NCBI GenBank assembly: GCA_965226785.1
Contig: CBDDEC010000004.1
Location: forward strand, 682,001-746,000
Direction: 5' to 3'
Origin: CBDDEC01 sp965226785
Lineage (GTDB): Bacteria > Chloroflexota > Dehalococcoidia > UBA2979
Length of the DNA stretch: 64,000 nucleotides
The notes under the pieces: generated by a model
What the model was told of the DNA's origin: nothing
The model's database searches: none
Seen by the model: the letters and a program-made list of their open reading frames with translations, nothing else
In this document: positions 6,978-14,284 of the stretch, piece by piece
How the letters are laid out: each line of letters starts with the position of its first letter
Position numbering within the stretch: position 1 is the stretch's first letter
Made by a program: the position numbers and the translations under genes

Positions 6978-7138
6978 GTATCGCACCAAATACAGCGAAG
7001 GTTGCATGCCGCTAGCCGAACAAACGTACTCGGAAGGCCTAGAGATTTGCCTTCGCCTTGAATGGACGAGAAGATCTCGGCTTCACCGCTTGGTAAACGG
7101 CTGACGAGTAGTTCGCTCTTCCCGTTCGTCTCTAACAT
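6978..7138 (-). pseudogene. queE: queE (7-carboxy-7-deazaguanine synthase) N-terminal fragment
   Basis: From ATG 7138 the reading contains EIFSSIQGEGKSLGLPSTFV then RLAACNLRCIWCDT. The conserved IFSSIQGEG start and the radical-SAM CN-L-x-C-x-x-C cluster identify QueE of queuosine/preQ0 biosynthesis. The gene is cut two codons after the cysteine cluster by the right end of the IS6 element, so the SAM- and substrate-binding remainder is lost. No other preQ0 gene is seen nearby. Confidence 0.8.
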
Positions 7139-7411
7139 CTGCGGCGGACCAGTGAGCTGGGCACTGAACACCCCTATCAGTCCGTGGCGGCTGCGCGGGT
7201 GGAGCCAATGATACCCGAGGAGGGGCACCATCCGGCGGGCGAGGAAGGGGTGTCAGGCCGGCGCTGACGATTCCAGGTTGATCGGGCCCTCGAAGACCTC
7301 GCCGTCGGGCAGGCCAGGCACCACGACTGCATAGGCCGAACCGGGTCGTCGCCCTTCGACCGGAACAGCTCGGGGTCATGGAACACGTGGACCCCTCGTA
7401 GGCCCGAGCAG
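7139..7411. other. Intergenic/decayed stretch between queE and the next remnant
   Basis: No intact gene. Minus-strand readings contain ACPNCSGLRGVHVFHDPELF and, in another frame, VVPGLPDGEVFEGPINLESS. This could be a frameshifted small Cys-containing protein, but I cannot assign it. Confidence 0.25.
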
Positions 7412-7621
7412 TTGGGGCAGGCTATCGCGAAGCTAGCCCAGCGTGCAGACGCTGATGGCCGAGCAGCACCGGGGCAGAACAGCCGCGACCGCGTCCGCGC
7501 CGCCGAGGTGCTGCTGAAGCTGGCCGGGTACTTCGACGAGCAGCGGCCGGAACAGCACCTGCACCTGCACGCGGCGCTGGACATGCTCAGCCGCGACGAG
7601 CTTTGCGGCCCTTGCGGCGCA
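7412..7621 (+). pseudogene. C-terminally cut helical protein remnant
   Basis: The reading QAIAKLAQRADADGRAAPGQ, DRVRAAEVLLKLAGYFDEQ and LHAALDMLSRDEL is strongly helical and protein-like, resembling small phage or transposon DNA-packaging or regulatory proteins, but I do not recognise a family with certainty. It runs directly into the left end of the 682-bp defective IS at 7623, so its C-terminus is lost. Confidence 0.35.
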
Positions 7622-7775
7622 GCCCGTGGGGTGGCAAAACTCCATCCGCACCAAGATCAGTAGCTGTGCGCGCGTGATGCTTGGCGACCGGAGGGTCGTC
7701 GATGCGGATGTACATGCGTCTCCCGCTCGGTCTGGCCAGTCGGACGCTGCGCTCTCGCAACGATCTGCTGATGGA

Positions 7776-7938
7776 GAGGTCCTGCGCCAGCAGCTCGCGG
7801 TCTGCGCTCGCCGGCAGACGAAGCCTCAGCTCCACAGCGAAGATCGCGCCTTCTGGTCGGTCGTTGCAAGCGGTTGGAGACCGTGGCGAACTCACCTTCA
7901 GCTGGTTCGACCTGAAACGGTGATCGCATGGCGGGTGA
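7776..7938 (+). pseudogene. Integrase-type transposase N-terminal fragment
   Basis: EVLRQQLAVCARRQTKPQLH, SEDRAFWSVVASGWRPWRTH and LQLVRPETVIAW align by eye with the N-terminal block of the 1,120-bp IS transposase (LRHQLAVYTRGRRRPRLRRHDRRFW...MVEPDTVVRWHR), but with many substitutions. It is thus a distinct member of the family. The rve catalytic core is absent. Confidence 0.7.
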
Positions 7939-8211
7939 CGTGCTCGGTCCTGCTACTCCGGGTCTCCGATCTGGATGTAGTCCAGGAACCCCGGCTACCT
8001 GCCGAAGCGGCCGTGTTCTTTATCCGCGATGGCCGACGGCTTGATGCAGCCACCACTGGATGCTTACCACATGTCTTCAACCGACGCTTCCGACATGAGC
8101 TGGCATCGAACTGCCTGGCGTCGCTGCGCCGAAGCACGAGGTCTCCGGGGCGGTGTGCAAGCGCTGCGGCGCCGGACGCGACTTTCTCCGACTCGACCAG
8201 CCGATCAGCAT
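7939..8211. other. Uninterpreted interior of the defective IS
   Basis: Short protein-like pieces only; for example, the plus-strand VCKRCGAGRDFLRLDQPI near 8154-8210 has a C-x-x-C. No assignable gene. Probably scrambled remnants acquired when the element was gutted. Confidence 0.25.
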
Positions 8212-8306
8212 GGATGAGTACGTTGATCATCCCCGCGGTCCGGACGACCTCGCGGACGGCAAGAAACGGCGCAAACACAGGCCGGATGGAGTTTTGCCGC
8301 CCCACG

Positions 8307-9351
8307 GGCCCGCTCGGTGCCGCTTCTGAGGCGGGCTCAGCGAGACACCGGGCCGATCATCTGGTCGCCCGGGGAGAAGCGATGGTGGCGTGTTGCCGCC
8401 TGCTCCGAGCGGTAGGCCGAGCTGTAGCGACGCACCATGTCGGGCGAGGAGTGTCCGAGCAGGTACTGCACGTCGAGTTCGCGGGCATCGTGTGCGATTG
8501 CCCACGTCGCGAATGTGTGGCGGAAGCGATGCGCGTGCACTTTCGCCACTTCTGCGCGACGACCCAAGCGGCGGAGCATCTGCTTGAGCCCGTTCGGTCG
8601 GAGCGCGGTAGCTGGCTTCAGCTCACCAAGGTGGCTGGCCGCTACGAAGAGCGGACCCGGAGCCGTTCCCCGCCGCTCGAGGTAGCGCTCCAGCGCGGCG
8701 CCACAGTGCGCTGCAAAGGGCACCACGCGCTGCTTGTTGCCCTTGCCGTGGCGTACGCGCAGCCGGCGCGTCTCGAGGTCGAGGTCATCGAGCGTCAGCT
8801 GAACGAGCTCTGAGCATCGCAGGCCAGTGTCGAGTAAGCACAGCACCATCGCACGATCCCGCAGCCCGAGCGCGGTGGCTGAATCGCACCCCGCCATCAG
8901 CTGCGCGATGTCGGCTGGCGAGAACGGCTCGACAATGCGCTGTGGCAGCCGGACGTTCTTGATCCCCCGGAACGGGTTGTCTTGGAGGTGGCGAGCGTCG
9001 ACGAGCCAGTTGAAGAAGCAGCGGACCTCGCGGAAGTAGCGGTGTCGAGTCTCAAGGCTGAGGTGAGAGAAGCCGCCCAAATAGCGGTAGACGTCTTCCG
9101 GCGTGACCGCCGCCGCGTCGGCGACCGTCACTGCGCGGGCGAAGCGATTCAGTGACTCTCGGTATGCGCGCACCGTCTGCGCGGACTTGCCCTCGACCTC
9201 ACAGCGCAGGAGGTACAGCGCGCTTAGCTCGGTGAGGGAGGGGCTCGCGTTCATCACGAGCATGGACGCTCTCTCCCAGGCCGAAGTCAAGCGGCGCCGC
9301 GGGTTGGTGTTCTCCAATTCGAAGCAGCCGCTTCGATTAACCAGCGGGCGG
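8307..9351 (-). mobile_element. Tyrosine-recombinase mobile unit, copy A
   Basis: The block from GGCCCGCTCGGTGCCGCTTC to ATTAACCAGCGGGCGG recurs at 49233-50289 with different flanks on both sides, so these are the unit's boundaries. Weak inverted termini: GCCCGCTCGGT at the left and, inverted at the right, GCCCGCTGGTT. Copy A is inserted directly against the end of the defective IS (8306) and its other end lies 15 bp from IS copy 2. Confidence 0.75.
8337..9263 (-). CDS. Tyrosine recombinase (XerC/D-like integrase)
   Basis: The 308-aa reading starts at ATG 9263, chosen because GGGAGAG lies 5 nt upstream (a 326-aa extension is possible). The N-terminal SAM-like core-binding domain contains LYLLRCEVEGKSAQTVRAYR and RYFREVRCFFNWLVDARHLQ. 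Catalytic residues: Arg in DTGLRCSELVQLTLDDLD, Lys in RHGKGNKQRVVPF, H-x-x-R in HAHRFRHTFATW, His in LLGHSSPDMV, and nucleophile Tyr in RRYSSAY. Length is normal for Xer-type enzymes. The gene fills nearly the whole unit, so it probably mobilises the unit itself. Intact. Confidence 0.92.
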   Translation of the reverse strand: MLVMNASPSLTELSALYLLRCEVEGKSAQTVRAYRESLNRFARAVTVADAAAVTPEDVYRYLGGFSHLSLETRHRYFREVRCFFNWLVDARHLQDNPFRGIKNVRLPQRIVEPFSPADIAQLMAGCDSATALGLRDRAMVLCLLDTGLRCSELVQLTLDDLDLETRRLRVRHGKGNKQRVVPFAAHCGAALERYLERRGTAPGPLFVAASHLGELKPATALRPNGLKQMLRRLGRRAEVAKVHAHRFRHTFATWAIAHDARELDVQYLLGHSSPDMVRRYSSAYRSEQAATRHHRFSPGDQMIGPVSR

Positions 9352-9366
9352 GCTTCCTGATCGTCC

Positions 9367-10486
9367 CGTGGGACGGCAAAACCTGATAGGTGCAGCTCTG
9401 TGCTGAGATAGCAGAGTATCGGCGAGCCACGAGAGGCTCGTCTGTGCTCTACCTCCGTCTGCTTGTCGCAGCACTCTTCGCATCGGTCCGCGCCCGCCGC
9501 GATCTCGTCCTCGAGAACTTAGCGCTGCGGCATCAGCTCGCCGTCTACACAAGGGGCCGTCGTCGACCGCGGCTCCGTCGCCACGACCGCCGACTCTGGT
9601 CACTGCTGGCACGTGGTTGGTCCGGCTGGCGAGGCACGCTCGTGATGGTCGAGCCGGACACGGTGGTGCGCTGGCATCGTTCTGCTTGGCGCGCCTACTG
9701 GCGCTGGAAGAGTCGTCGCCGCTCCGGACGACCCCGGATTCCCGCAGAGCTGCGACAGCTGATCGTCCGCATCGCCACTGAGCATCCGCGGTGGGGCGCC
9801 GTCCGCATCGTCGGCGAGCTGCGTGCCCTTGGCTTCGAGGTCAGCGCCCGCACCGTGAGTCGCTACCGCCGGCAAGCGCTGCGGCGCCCGCCGAGTCAGT
9901 CGTGGCGCACGTTTCTGCGCAACCACGCGTCCAGCATCTGGGCCGCTGACCGGTGCACGGTGCAGACGCTCGCCTTCCGCACGCTCTACGTGCTCGTCGT
10001 GATCGACCACGGCCGGCGCCGCATCCGGCACTGGAACGTCACGGAGCACCCGATCGCGCCCTGGATCTGGAGGCAGATGATCGAGGCGACCGCCCGGGGT
10101 CAGCAGCCAGGGTTCCTGATCCGAGACCGCGACCGTAGCTATGGCGGAGACTTCATCGCACGCGCTCGACGGCTCGGGATCGAGACGATTCTGACTCCGG
10201 TGCACGCGCCGAATGCCAACGCCATCGCCGAGCGCGTCATCGGCACGCTCAGGCGCGAGTGTCTCGACCATGTCATCGCGGTCAACGAACAACATCTCCG
10301 GCGGGTGCCTGGTGAGTACGTCCAGCACTACAACGCGATGCGTCCGCATCGATCATTGTCGCTCGACTCTCCGGAGGGACGCTCGCCGGTGCAGCGGACG
10401 CCGAGTCAGCGAGTCGTCAGCAAGCCGGTGCTAGGAGGCTTGCATCATGAGTATCGGTGGGCCGCATGAGGTTTTGCCGTCCCACG
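9367..10486 (+). mobile_element. 1,120-bp IS, copy 2
   Basis: Complete, with both terminal repeats (CCCGTGGGACGGCAAAACCT left, CCGTCCCACGGG right). Its right end truncates an IS110 transposase gene that begins mid-frame at 10489, so this IS arrived after, or recombined with, that element. Confidence 0.95.
9390..10469 (+). CDS. Transposase of IS copy 2
   Basis: 359 aa, intact. Compared with copy 1 it has AADRCTVQTLAFRTLYVLVV around the first catalytic Asp, IAPWIWRQMIEATARGQQ in the mid-region, and VPGEYVQHYN near the end. The catalytic D, D (RDRDRSYGGDF) and E (AERVIGTLRREC) are retained. The mid-region variant IAPWIWRQ is shared with the copy at 43447, suggesting these two are closest relatives. 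Confidence 0.9.
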   Translation: MQLCAEIAEYRRATRGSSVLYLRLLVAALFASVRARRDLVLENLALRHQLAVYTRGRRRPRLRRHDRRLWSLLARGWSGWRGTLVMVEPDTVVRWHRSAWRAYWRWKSRRRSGRPRIPAELRQLIVRIATEHPRWGAVRIVGELRALGFEVSARTVSRYRRQALRRPPSQSWRTFLRNHASSIWAADRCTVQTLAFRTLYVLVVIDHGRRRIRHWNVTEHPIAPWIWRQMIEATARGQQPGFLIRDRDRSYGGDFIARARRLGIETILTPVHAPNANAIAERVIGTLRRECLDHVIAVNEQHLRRVPGEYVQHYNAMRPHRSLSLDSPEGRSPVQRTPSQRVVSKPVLGGLHHEYRWAA

Positions 10487-10488
10487 GG

Positions 10489-10838
10489 TGCGCGAGGTGC
10501 GGGTGCTGGACCGCAACCTCGTCGCGAACGGCCGCCGCCTCGAGGCAGCGCTGCGCGTACAAGGCAGCGCCCTCACGCGCATCCCCGGCGTCGGCGTGAT
10601 CCTGGCGGCGAAGATCGTGGGGCGCAGCGGAGCGGTCAGTCGCTTCCCCTCGCGCGCGCACTACGCCAGCTACACGGGGACGGCGCCGCTTGAGGTGTCG
10701 AGCGGGGAGGTCCAACGCCATCGCCTCAGCCGCGGTGGAGACCGCCAGCTGAACCGGGCGCTCCACATCGCGGCGCTCACCCAGGCGCGCATGCCGGGCA
10801 CCGAAGGCCACGGCTACTTCCGTCGAGGCTCCGCCCCA
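10489..10838 (+). pseudogene. IS110-family transposase, internal/C-terminal fragment
   Basis: The reading VRVLDRNLVANGRRLEAALR, VQGSALTRIPGVGVILAAKI and APLEVSSGEVQRHRLSRGGD is identical to the C-terminal half of the complete IS110 protein at 42196-43221. The N-terminal RuvC-like domain is removed by IS copy 2. The last 35 codons are deleted: after GTEGHGYFR the sequence jumps to the element terminus GAGGCTCCGCCCCACGGG. The terminus still adjoins a MITE-type terminal repeat sequence. Confidence 0.85.
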
Positions 10839-10841
10839 CGG

Positions 10842-11109
10842 GCCCATCGCCTCGCCAGAGCGCGGCCTGACGATCTGGAACGAAACCGCACCTTGGTTAA
10901 TTGTGTTCCCAATGAACGAGGACGGGATGTGGGAGCAGTCGGCGTCGATTGCCAGCGCTTCGCAGCCGTGCACGACAACGTCCGAAGCGGTCGGGCGGGC
11001 CGAGGGCGTGGTCGGGCTGACCGTCCGGTACATGGGACGCTCGCACAACTTCCAGTCGAGCATCCTCATCGAGCGCAGCGGCAAGATCGTCCGAACCGTT
11101 CAGAAGTAG
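10842..11109 (+). pseudogene. C-terminal fragment of an unrecognised protein
   Basis: An open frame without an upstream start enters from the IS110 end at 10840 and reads IASPERGLTIWNETAPWLIV, FPMNEDGMWEQSASIASASQ and TVRYMGRSHNFQSSILIERS, to a TAG at 11107-11109. Composition and periodicity look like a real beta-rich protein end. An ATG at 10912 is available, but the upstream part is clearly in frame, so truncation is more likely than a 65-aa gene. Confidence 0.4.
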
Positions 11110-11326
11110 AAGCCGTGCCATCGTTTGATGGTACAAGGCGCTTTTCCTGAGGAGACAGGCGCCCTGCTCGCGCTCAACGCATTCGGTCGAGGCACTGGCT
11201 AGCCTCCGTGCCGCACGGGATGCACCGATGTGTTTCGGCCGGATCTTCGGGCATGGCGGGAACGCGGACTCCACCTCGGGTAGAGTGTTAGGCACGCAGC
11301 GTTCTCCCCGTCGATCGGAACGGTGC

Positions 11327-12379
11327 TTGAGTAGCCTGACCTTCGTTGATCTCTTCGCGGGGATCGGTGGCACACGCCTAGGCTTTGAGGCTGCGGGCGG
11401 TCAGTGCGTCTTCTCCTCGGAGTGGGACAAGTTCGCGCAGCGCACGTACGCGGCCAATCACGACGAGTGGCCTGCGGGTGACATCTACGAGGTCAACCTC
11501 GACGAGATCCCCGAGCACGACGTACTGGTGGGCGGCTTCCCCTGCCAGCCCTTCTCGATCGCGGGCGTGTCAAAGCTGGCCGCCCTGGGCCGGCGGGACG
11601 GCTTCACCAACCCTGAACAGGGCCACCTGTTCTTTCGTACGGCGGAGGTCCTCGACTACCACAGGCCGCGGGCCTTCATGCTAGAGAATGTACGGAACCT
11701 CGTCTCGCACGACCGCGGCCGGACCTTCGAGACGATCGGCTTAACCCTCAACGCGCTGGGGTATAGCTTTGAGTGGCAGGTGATCGACGCCGCCAACTTG
11801 GTCCCACAACACCGCGAGCGCATCTACATTGTCGGGTTTCGTGACCGGGCAGACCTTGACTCGTTCGAGTGGCCCACCATCGACGACCTGAAACCCCGTC
11901 TCAGGAACGTACTAGAACCGGCGACGCGAGTGGATCCCAAGTACACGCTGTCGGACAGGCTCTGGGAGTACCTTCAGGGCTACGCCGCGAAGCACCGCGC
12001 ACGAGGCAACGGCTTCGGCTTTGGACTGCCCGATCTTGAGGGGGTCTCACGAACGCTGTCAGCGAGGTACTACAAAGATGGATCAGAGATCTTGATCAGC
12101 CAGCCCGGTCAGAACCCCCGCCGCCTGACGCCTCGCGAGTGCGCGCGCCTGATGGGGTTCCCCGAGCAGTTCGTTATCCCTGTTTCCGACACGCAAGCCT
12201 ACAAACAGTTCGGAAACTCGGTGGTAGTCCCGGTAGTGGCTGCCATCGCTAAGGCTCAGGCCCGGGCTCTGGGCCACACGAGGATGAGGGGACAGCGCCT
12301 GAAATCATGGCGACCGAAGACAGCACCGCCGCTTGTCTCACAGACGAGGAAGTCCGGCACCTACGCCGCCGCATCCTGA
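11327..12379 (+). CDS. dcm: DNA (cytosine-5) methyltransferase
   Basis: Transfers methyl from SAM to cytosine C5. Motif I FVDLFAGIGGTRLGFEAAGG, motif IV VLVGGFPCQPFSIAG (catalytic Cys), motif VI FMLENVRNL, motif VIII VPQHRERIYIVGF, a target-recognition region around FGLPDLEGVSRTL, motif IX RRLTPRECARLMGFPEQF and motif X YKQFGNSVVVPVV are all present. The TTG at 11327 just before motif I is the best start; an in-frame ATG at 11228 adds 33 unlikely residues. The gene overlaps the next by 73 bp. With its two followers it forms a restriction-modification operon; recognition of a CCWGG-like site is suggested only by the partner nuclease family. Confidence 0.92.
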   Translation: MSSLTFVDLFAGIGGTRLGFEAAGGQCVFSSEWDKFAQRTYAANHDEWPAGDIYEVNLDEIPEHDVLVGGFPCQPFSIAGVSKLAALGRRDGFTNPEQGHLFFRTAEVLDYHRPRAFMLENVRNLVSHDRGRTFETIGLTLNALGYSFEWQVIDAANLVPQHRERIYIVGFRDRADLDSFEWPTIDDLKPRLRNVLEPATRVDPKYTLSDRLWEYLQGYAAKHRARGNGFGFGLPDLEGVSRTLSARYYKDGSEILISQPGQNPRRLTPRECARLMGFPEQFVIPVSDTQAYKQFGNSVVVPVVAAIAKAQARALGHTRMRGQRLKSWRPKTAPPLVSQTRKSGTYAAAS

Positions 12380-12987
12380 CATGGGGGCGGGCTAACAGAC
12401 AGGATTTCCCGTGGCGACACCCGGCCACACCGTTGTGGCAGGGGCTAGTTGCCGAGGTCCTTCTTCAACGCACGCGCGCACGGCAGGTTGCACCGGTGTA
12501 CGAGGCGTTCTGCGAGCGCTACTCCGATGTCGCAGACTTCGCAGACGCCAGCGAAGAGGAGCTAGCGACCCTGTTGCTCCCCTTGGGGCTCCGGTGGCGC
12601 ATTCCGCTCCTGCGCCGACTTGCTCGTGAGCTAGCGAGTACCGAGACGGTGGACGGAGACCAGCGGCAGCTTGAATCGTTGCCCGCCGTAGGGCCGTACG
12701 CGGCCGCAGCCACACTCAGCCTCCATGCTTCGAAGAGGGCGGTCATCATCGACTCGAACGTCGTACGTGTCCTGTGCAGGGTGGTAGGCCGGCACTGGAA
12801 CGGCGAGACGCGTCGGGAGCCGTGGCTGCGCGACCTAGCGGACAGGCTCACACCCCGCCGAGTCTTCAAGGACTACAACTATGGTCTCTTGGACCTTGCC
12901 ATGACCCTGTGCCGTCCGCAGCGCCCCGACTGCGTAAACTGCCCGTTGCGAGGTGGCTGCGCGAGTGCGAAGCCGGAGTGCGCGTAG
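12307..12987 (+). CDS. HhH-GPD mismatch DNA glycosylase (MutY/Mig-like) of an R-M system
   Basis: A 226-aa protein. The HhH hairpin and GPD region is QLESLPAVGPYAAAATLSLH, then KRAVIIDSNVVRVLCRV, whose Asp is the conserved catalytic aspartate. A C-terminal 4Fe-4S loop has cysteines spaced as in MutY/EndoIII (CRPQRPDCVNCPLRGGC). It is shorter than MutY and lacks its C-terminal 8-oxoG domain. Small glycosylases of this type sit beside C5 methyltransferases and excise T from T:G mispairs formed by 5mC deamination (Mig.Mth-type), the job done by Vsr in enterobacteria. Its position between methyltransferase and nuclease strongly supports that role. Confidence 0.85.
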   Translation: MATEDSTAACLTDEEVRHLRRRILTWGRANRQDFPWRHPATPLWQGLVAEVLLQRTRARQVAPVYEAFCERYSDVADFADASEEELATLLLPLGLRWRIPLLRRLARELASTETVDGDQRQLESLPAVGPYAAAATLSLHASKRAVIIDSNVVRVLCRVVGRHWNGETRREPWLRDLADRLTPRRVFKDYNYGLLDLAMTLCRPQRPDCVNCPLRGGCASAKPECA

Positions 12988-14186
12988 TGGCCAAGCTCAT
13001 AGGACAGTACTCCGTCGCTGTGAAGCGGCTGGCCGCGGTCGATGCCGACCTGACTGTCTCCAACCAACACGAGATCACCGCTGTGGCAGCGTTCAGAGAG
13101 GTTCTTGGAGAGGCCTCGCGAACGTGGGAAGCAGTGCCATGGCTCATCCTGCGCGACGCCGGTGACCACGCGTTCGAAGAGCACTACATGACTTGGTACG
13201 ACTCGCGTGCTGCGGTCCCCACGAGGTCAGCCGAGTGGCGTTTGTACTTCGACGGGGACACCGAGGTTGGTCCCGGCGATCTCCTCGCCCTCCTAGTACA
13301 GGGAGGCGATGTGAGCGCTGTCATCTCAGCGCCCTCAGGCTCGACGTGGGATTCGCAACTCGCTGAGATCTTGGGCGAACCTGCCGACGCCCACGGCCTG
13401 TACGTGAATGTTGACCTCGCAGAAGTGCCAGATAGCCATCTGGAAGTCACGTTGGACCTGTTCTCATTGCTCGGCTGGGATGAGTCTCCCGGCCAAGAGG
13501 TCGAGGGCCCCAGCGTGGAGGAGGCAATCGCAGAATTTGGACTGACGTTCCCTCCAACGGGGGACCTCTCCGCCTTCGTCCGTGATCACACAGACGTGAA
13601 CCTAGGCGATCCGGACACCGCAATCACCACATGGTGGCAGGCCGAAGAGGCACTCTTCAGGGGCCTTGAACGTGTGCTCATTGAGCCTCAGGTGCTCAGT
13701 GGATTCACGGATGTGGACGAGTTCCTTGAATTCTCGCTCTCGGTGCAGAACCGGCGCAAGAGCCGGGCCGGGCACGCGTTCGAGCACCATCTGGCGGCGC
13801 TCTTCACCGCCGCCGGGCTGGTGTTCAGCCGAGGCAAGAAGACTGAAGGCAACAGGAAGCCGGATTTCATCTTCCCGGGGAGCGATCAATACCGCGACCC
13901 AGCGTTCAGCACGGCGGCGCTGACCATGCTGGGGGTGAAGACCACCTGCAAGGATCGTTGGCGTCAGGTGCTAACCGAGGCCGCGCGCATCGAGATGAAG
14001 CACTTGTGCACGCTCGAACCCTCGATCTCTGCTGCCCAGTTCACAGAAATGGGTGAGGAGAAGCTGACGTTGGTGGCACCCGCTGCGATCATCCAGACCT
14101 ACGCGCCACTTAGCGGGATCTCGCCAATGAGCGTGGCCGAGTTCATGGCGCTAGCGCGACACCGGCAGGACGCTAGCGGCCTCTGA
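12987..14186 (+). CDS. Type II restriction endonuclease, EcoRII C-domain type
   Basis: 399 aa from GTG 12987, whose G is the last base of the preceding TAG stop (TAGTG), indicating coupling; a GTG at 12978 is alternative. The C-terminal half carries the EcoRII-C-like PD-(D/E)XK core: RKSRAGHAFEHHLAALFTAA, RKPDFIFPGSDQY, LGVKTTCKDRWRQVLTEAAR and KHLCTLEPSISAAQFTEM. The Asp of PDF and the Lys of VKTTCK are the expected metal and catalytic residues. The N-terminal region (RLAAVDADLTVSNQHEI and onward) resembles an effector or target-binding domain. EcoRII-type enzymes cut CCWGG-like sites; this specificity is inferred from the family only. Confidence 0.85.
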   Translation: MAKLIGQYSVAVKRLAAVDADLTVSNQHEITAVAAFREVLGEASRTWEAVPWLILRDAGDHAFEEHYMTWYDSRAAVPTRSAEWRLYFDGDTEVGPGDLLALLVQGGDVSAVISAPSGSTWDSQLAEILGEPADAHGLYVNVDLAEVPDSHLEVTLDLFSLLGWDESPGQEVEGPSVEEAIAEFGLTFPPTGDLSAFVRDHTDVNLGDPDTAITTWWQAEEALFRGLERVLIEPQVLSGFTDVDEFLEFSLSVQNRRKSRAGHAFEHHLAALFTAAGLVFSRGKKTEGNRKPDFIFPGSDQYRDPAFSTAALTMLGVKTTCKDRWRQVLTEAARIEMKHLCTLEPSISAAQFTEMGEEKLTLVAPAAIIQTYAPLSGISPMSVAEFMALARHRQDASGL

Positions 14187-14284
14187 ACAGGGACTTTTCG
14201 CCAGCCACTCCCTCTATGAAGTTCACGAGGCCCACGGGAATGGGTAAGCACAGTCGTGGCAGAAGTCCGGACGCGTGTACCTGT
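14187..14284. other. Junction between R-M operon and IS copy 3
   Basis: 98 bp with no gene and no convincing terminator hairpin. It contains GAGGCCCACGGG at 14227, which resembles the outermost bases of the mobile-element ends. Confidence 0.3.

Larger units (their letters stand above)
5222..6984 (+). repeat. Duplicated cargo + IS6 unit, copy A
   Basis: From AGGAGGCATCCGTGGG to GATCTGACACTGCC this segment is nearly identical to 54850-56612. Only a few single-base differences are seen, including one missing C in GATCT-CGG near 5406 that changes the reading frame of the cargo ORF. The flanks differ completely on both sides. The right edge is the IS6 end. The left edge shows no inverted counterpart and begins with a ribosome-binding-site-like AGGAGG. 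Confidence 0.9.
7625..8306 (+). mobile_element. 682-bp defective IS, likely parent of the MITE family
   Basis: The terminal repeats are nearly perfect over 24 bp: left CGTGGGGTGGCAAAACTCCA then TCCG, and the inverted right end CGTGGGGCGGCAAAACTCCA then TCCG. The right 95 bp (from 8212) carry the same subterminal sequence as the MITEs (GTTGATCATCC, AGAAACGGCGCAAACACAGG). The interior holds only a transposase remnant. Because it has both coding remnant and MITE-like ends, it is the best candidate ancestor of the non-coding copies. Confidence 0.8.

Noticed and set aside
14190..14284. Rho-independent terminator after the R-M operon
   Set aside because: No GC-rich hairpin followed by a T-run can be seen.
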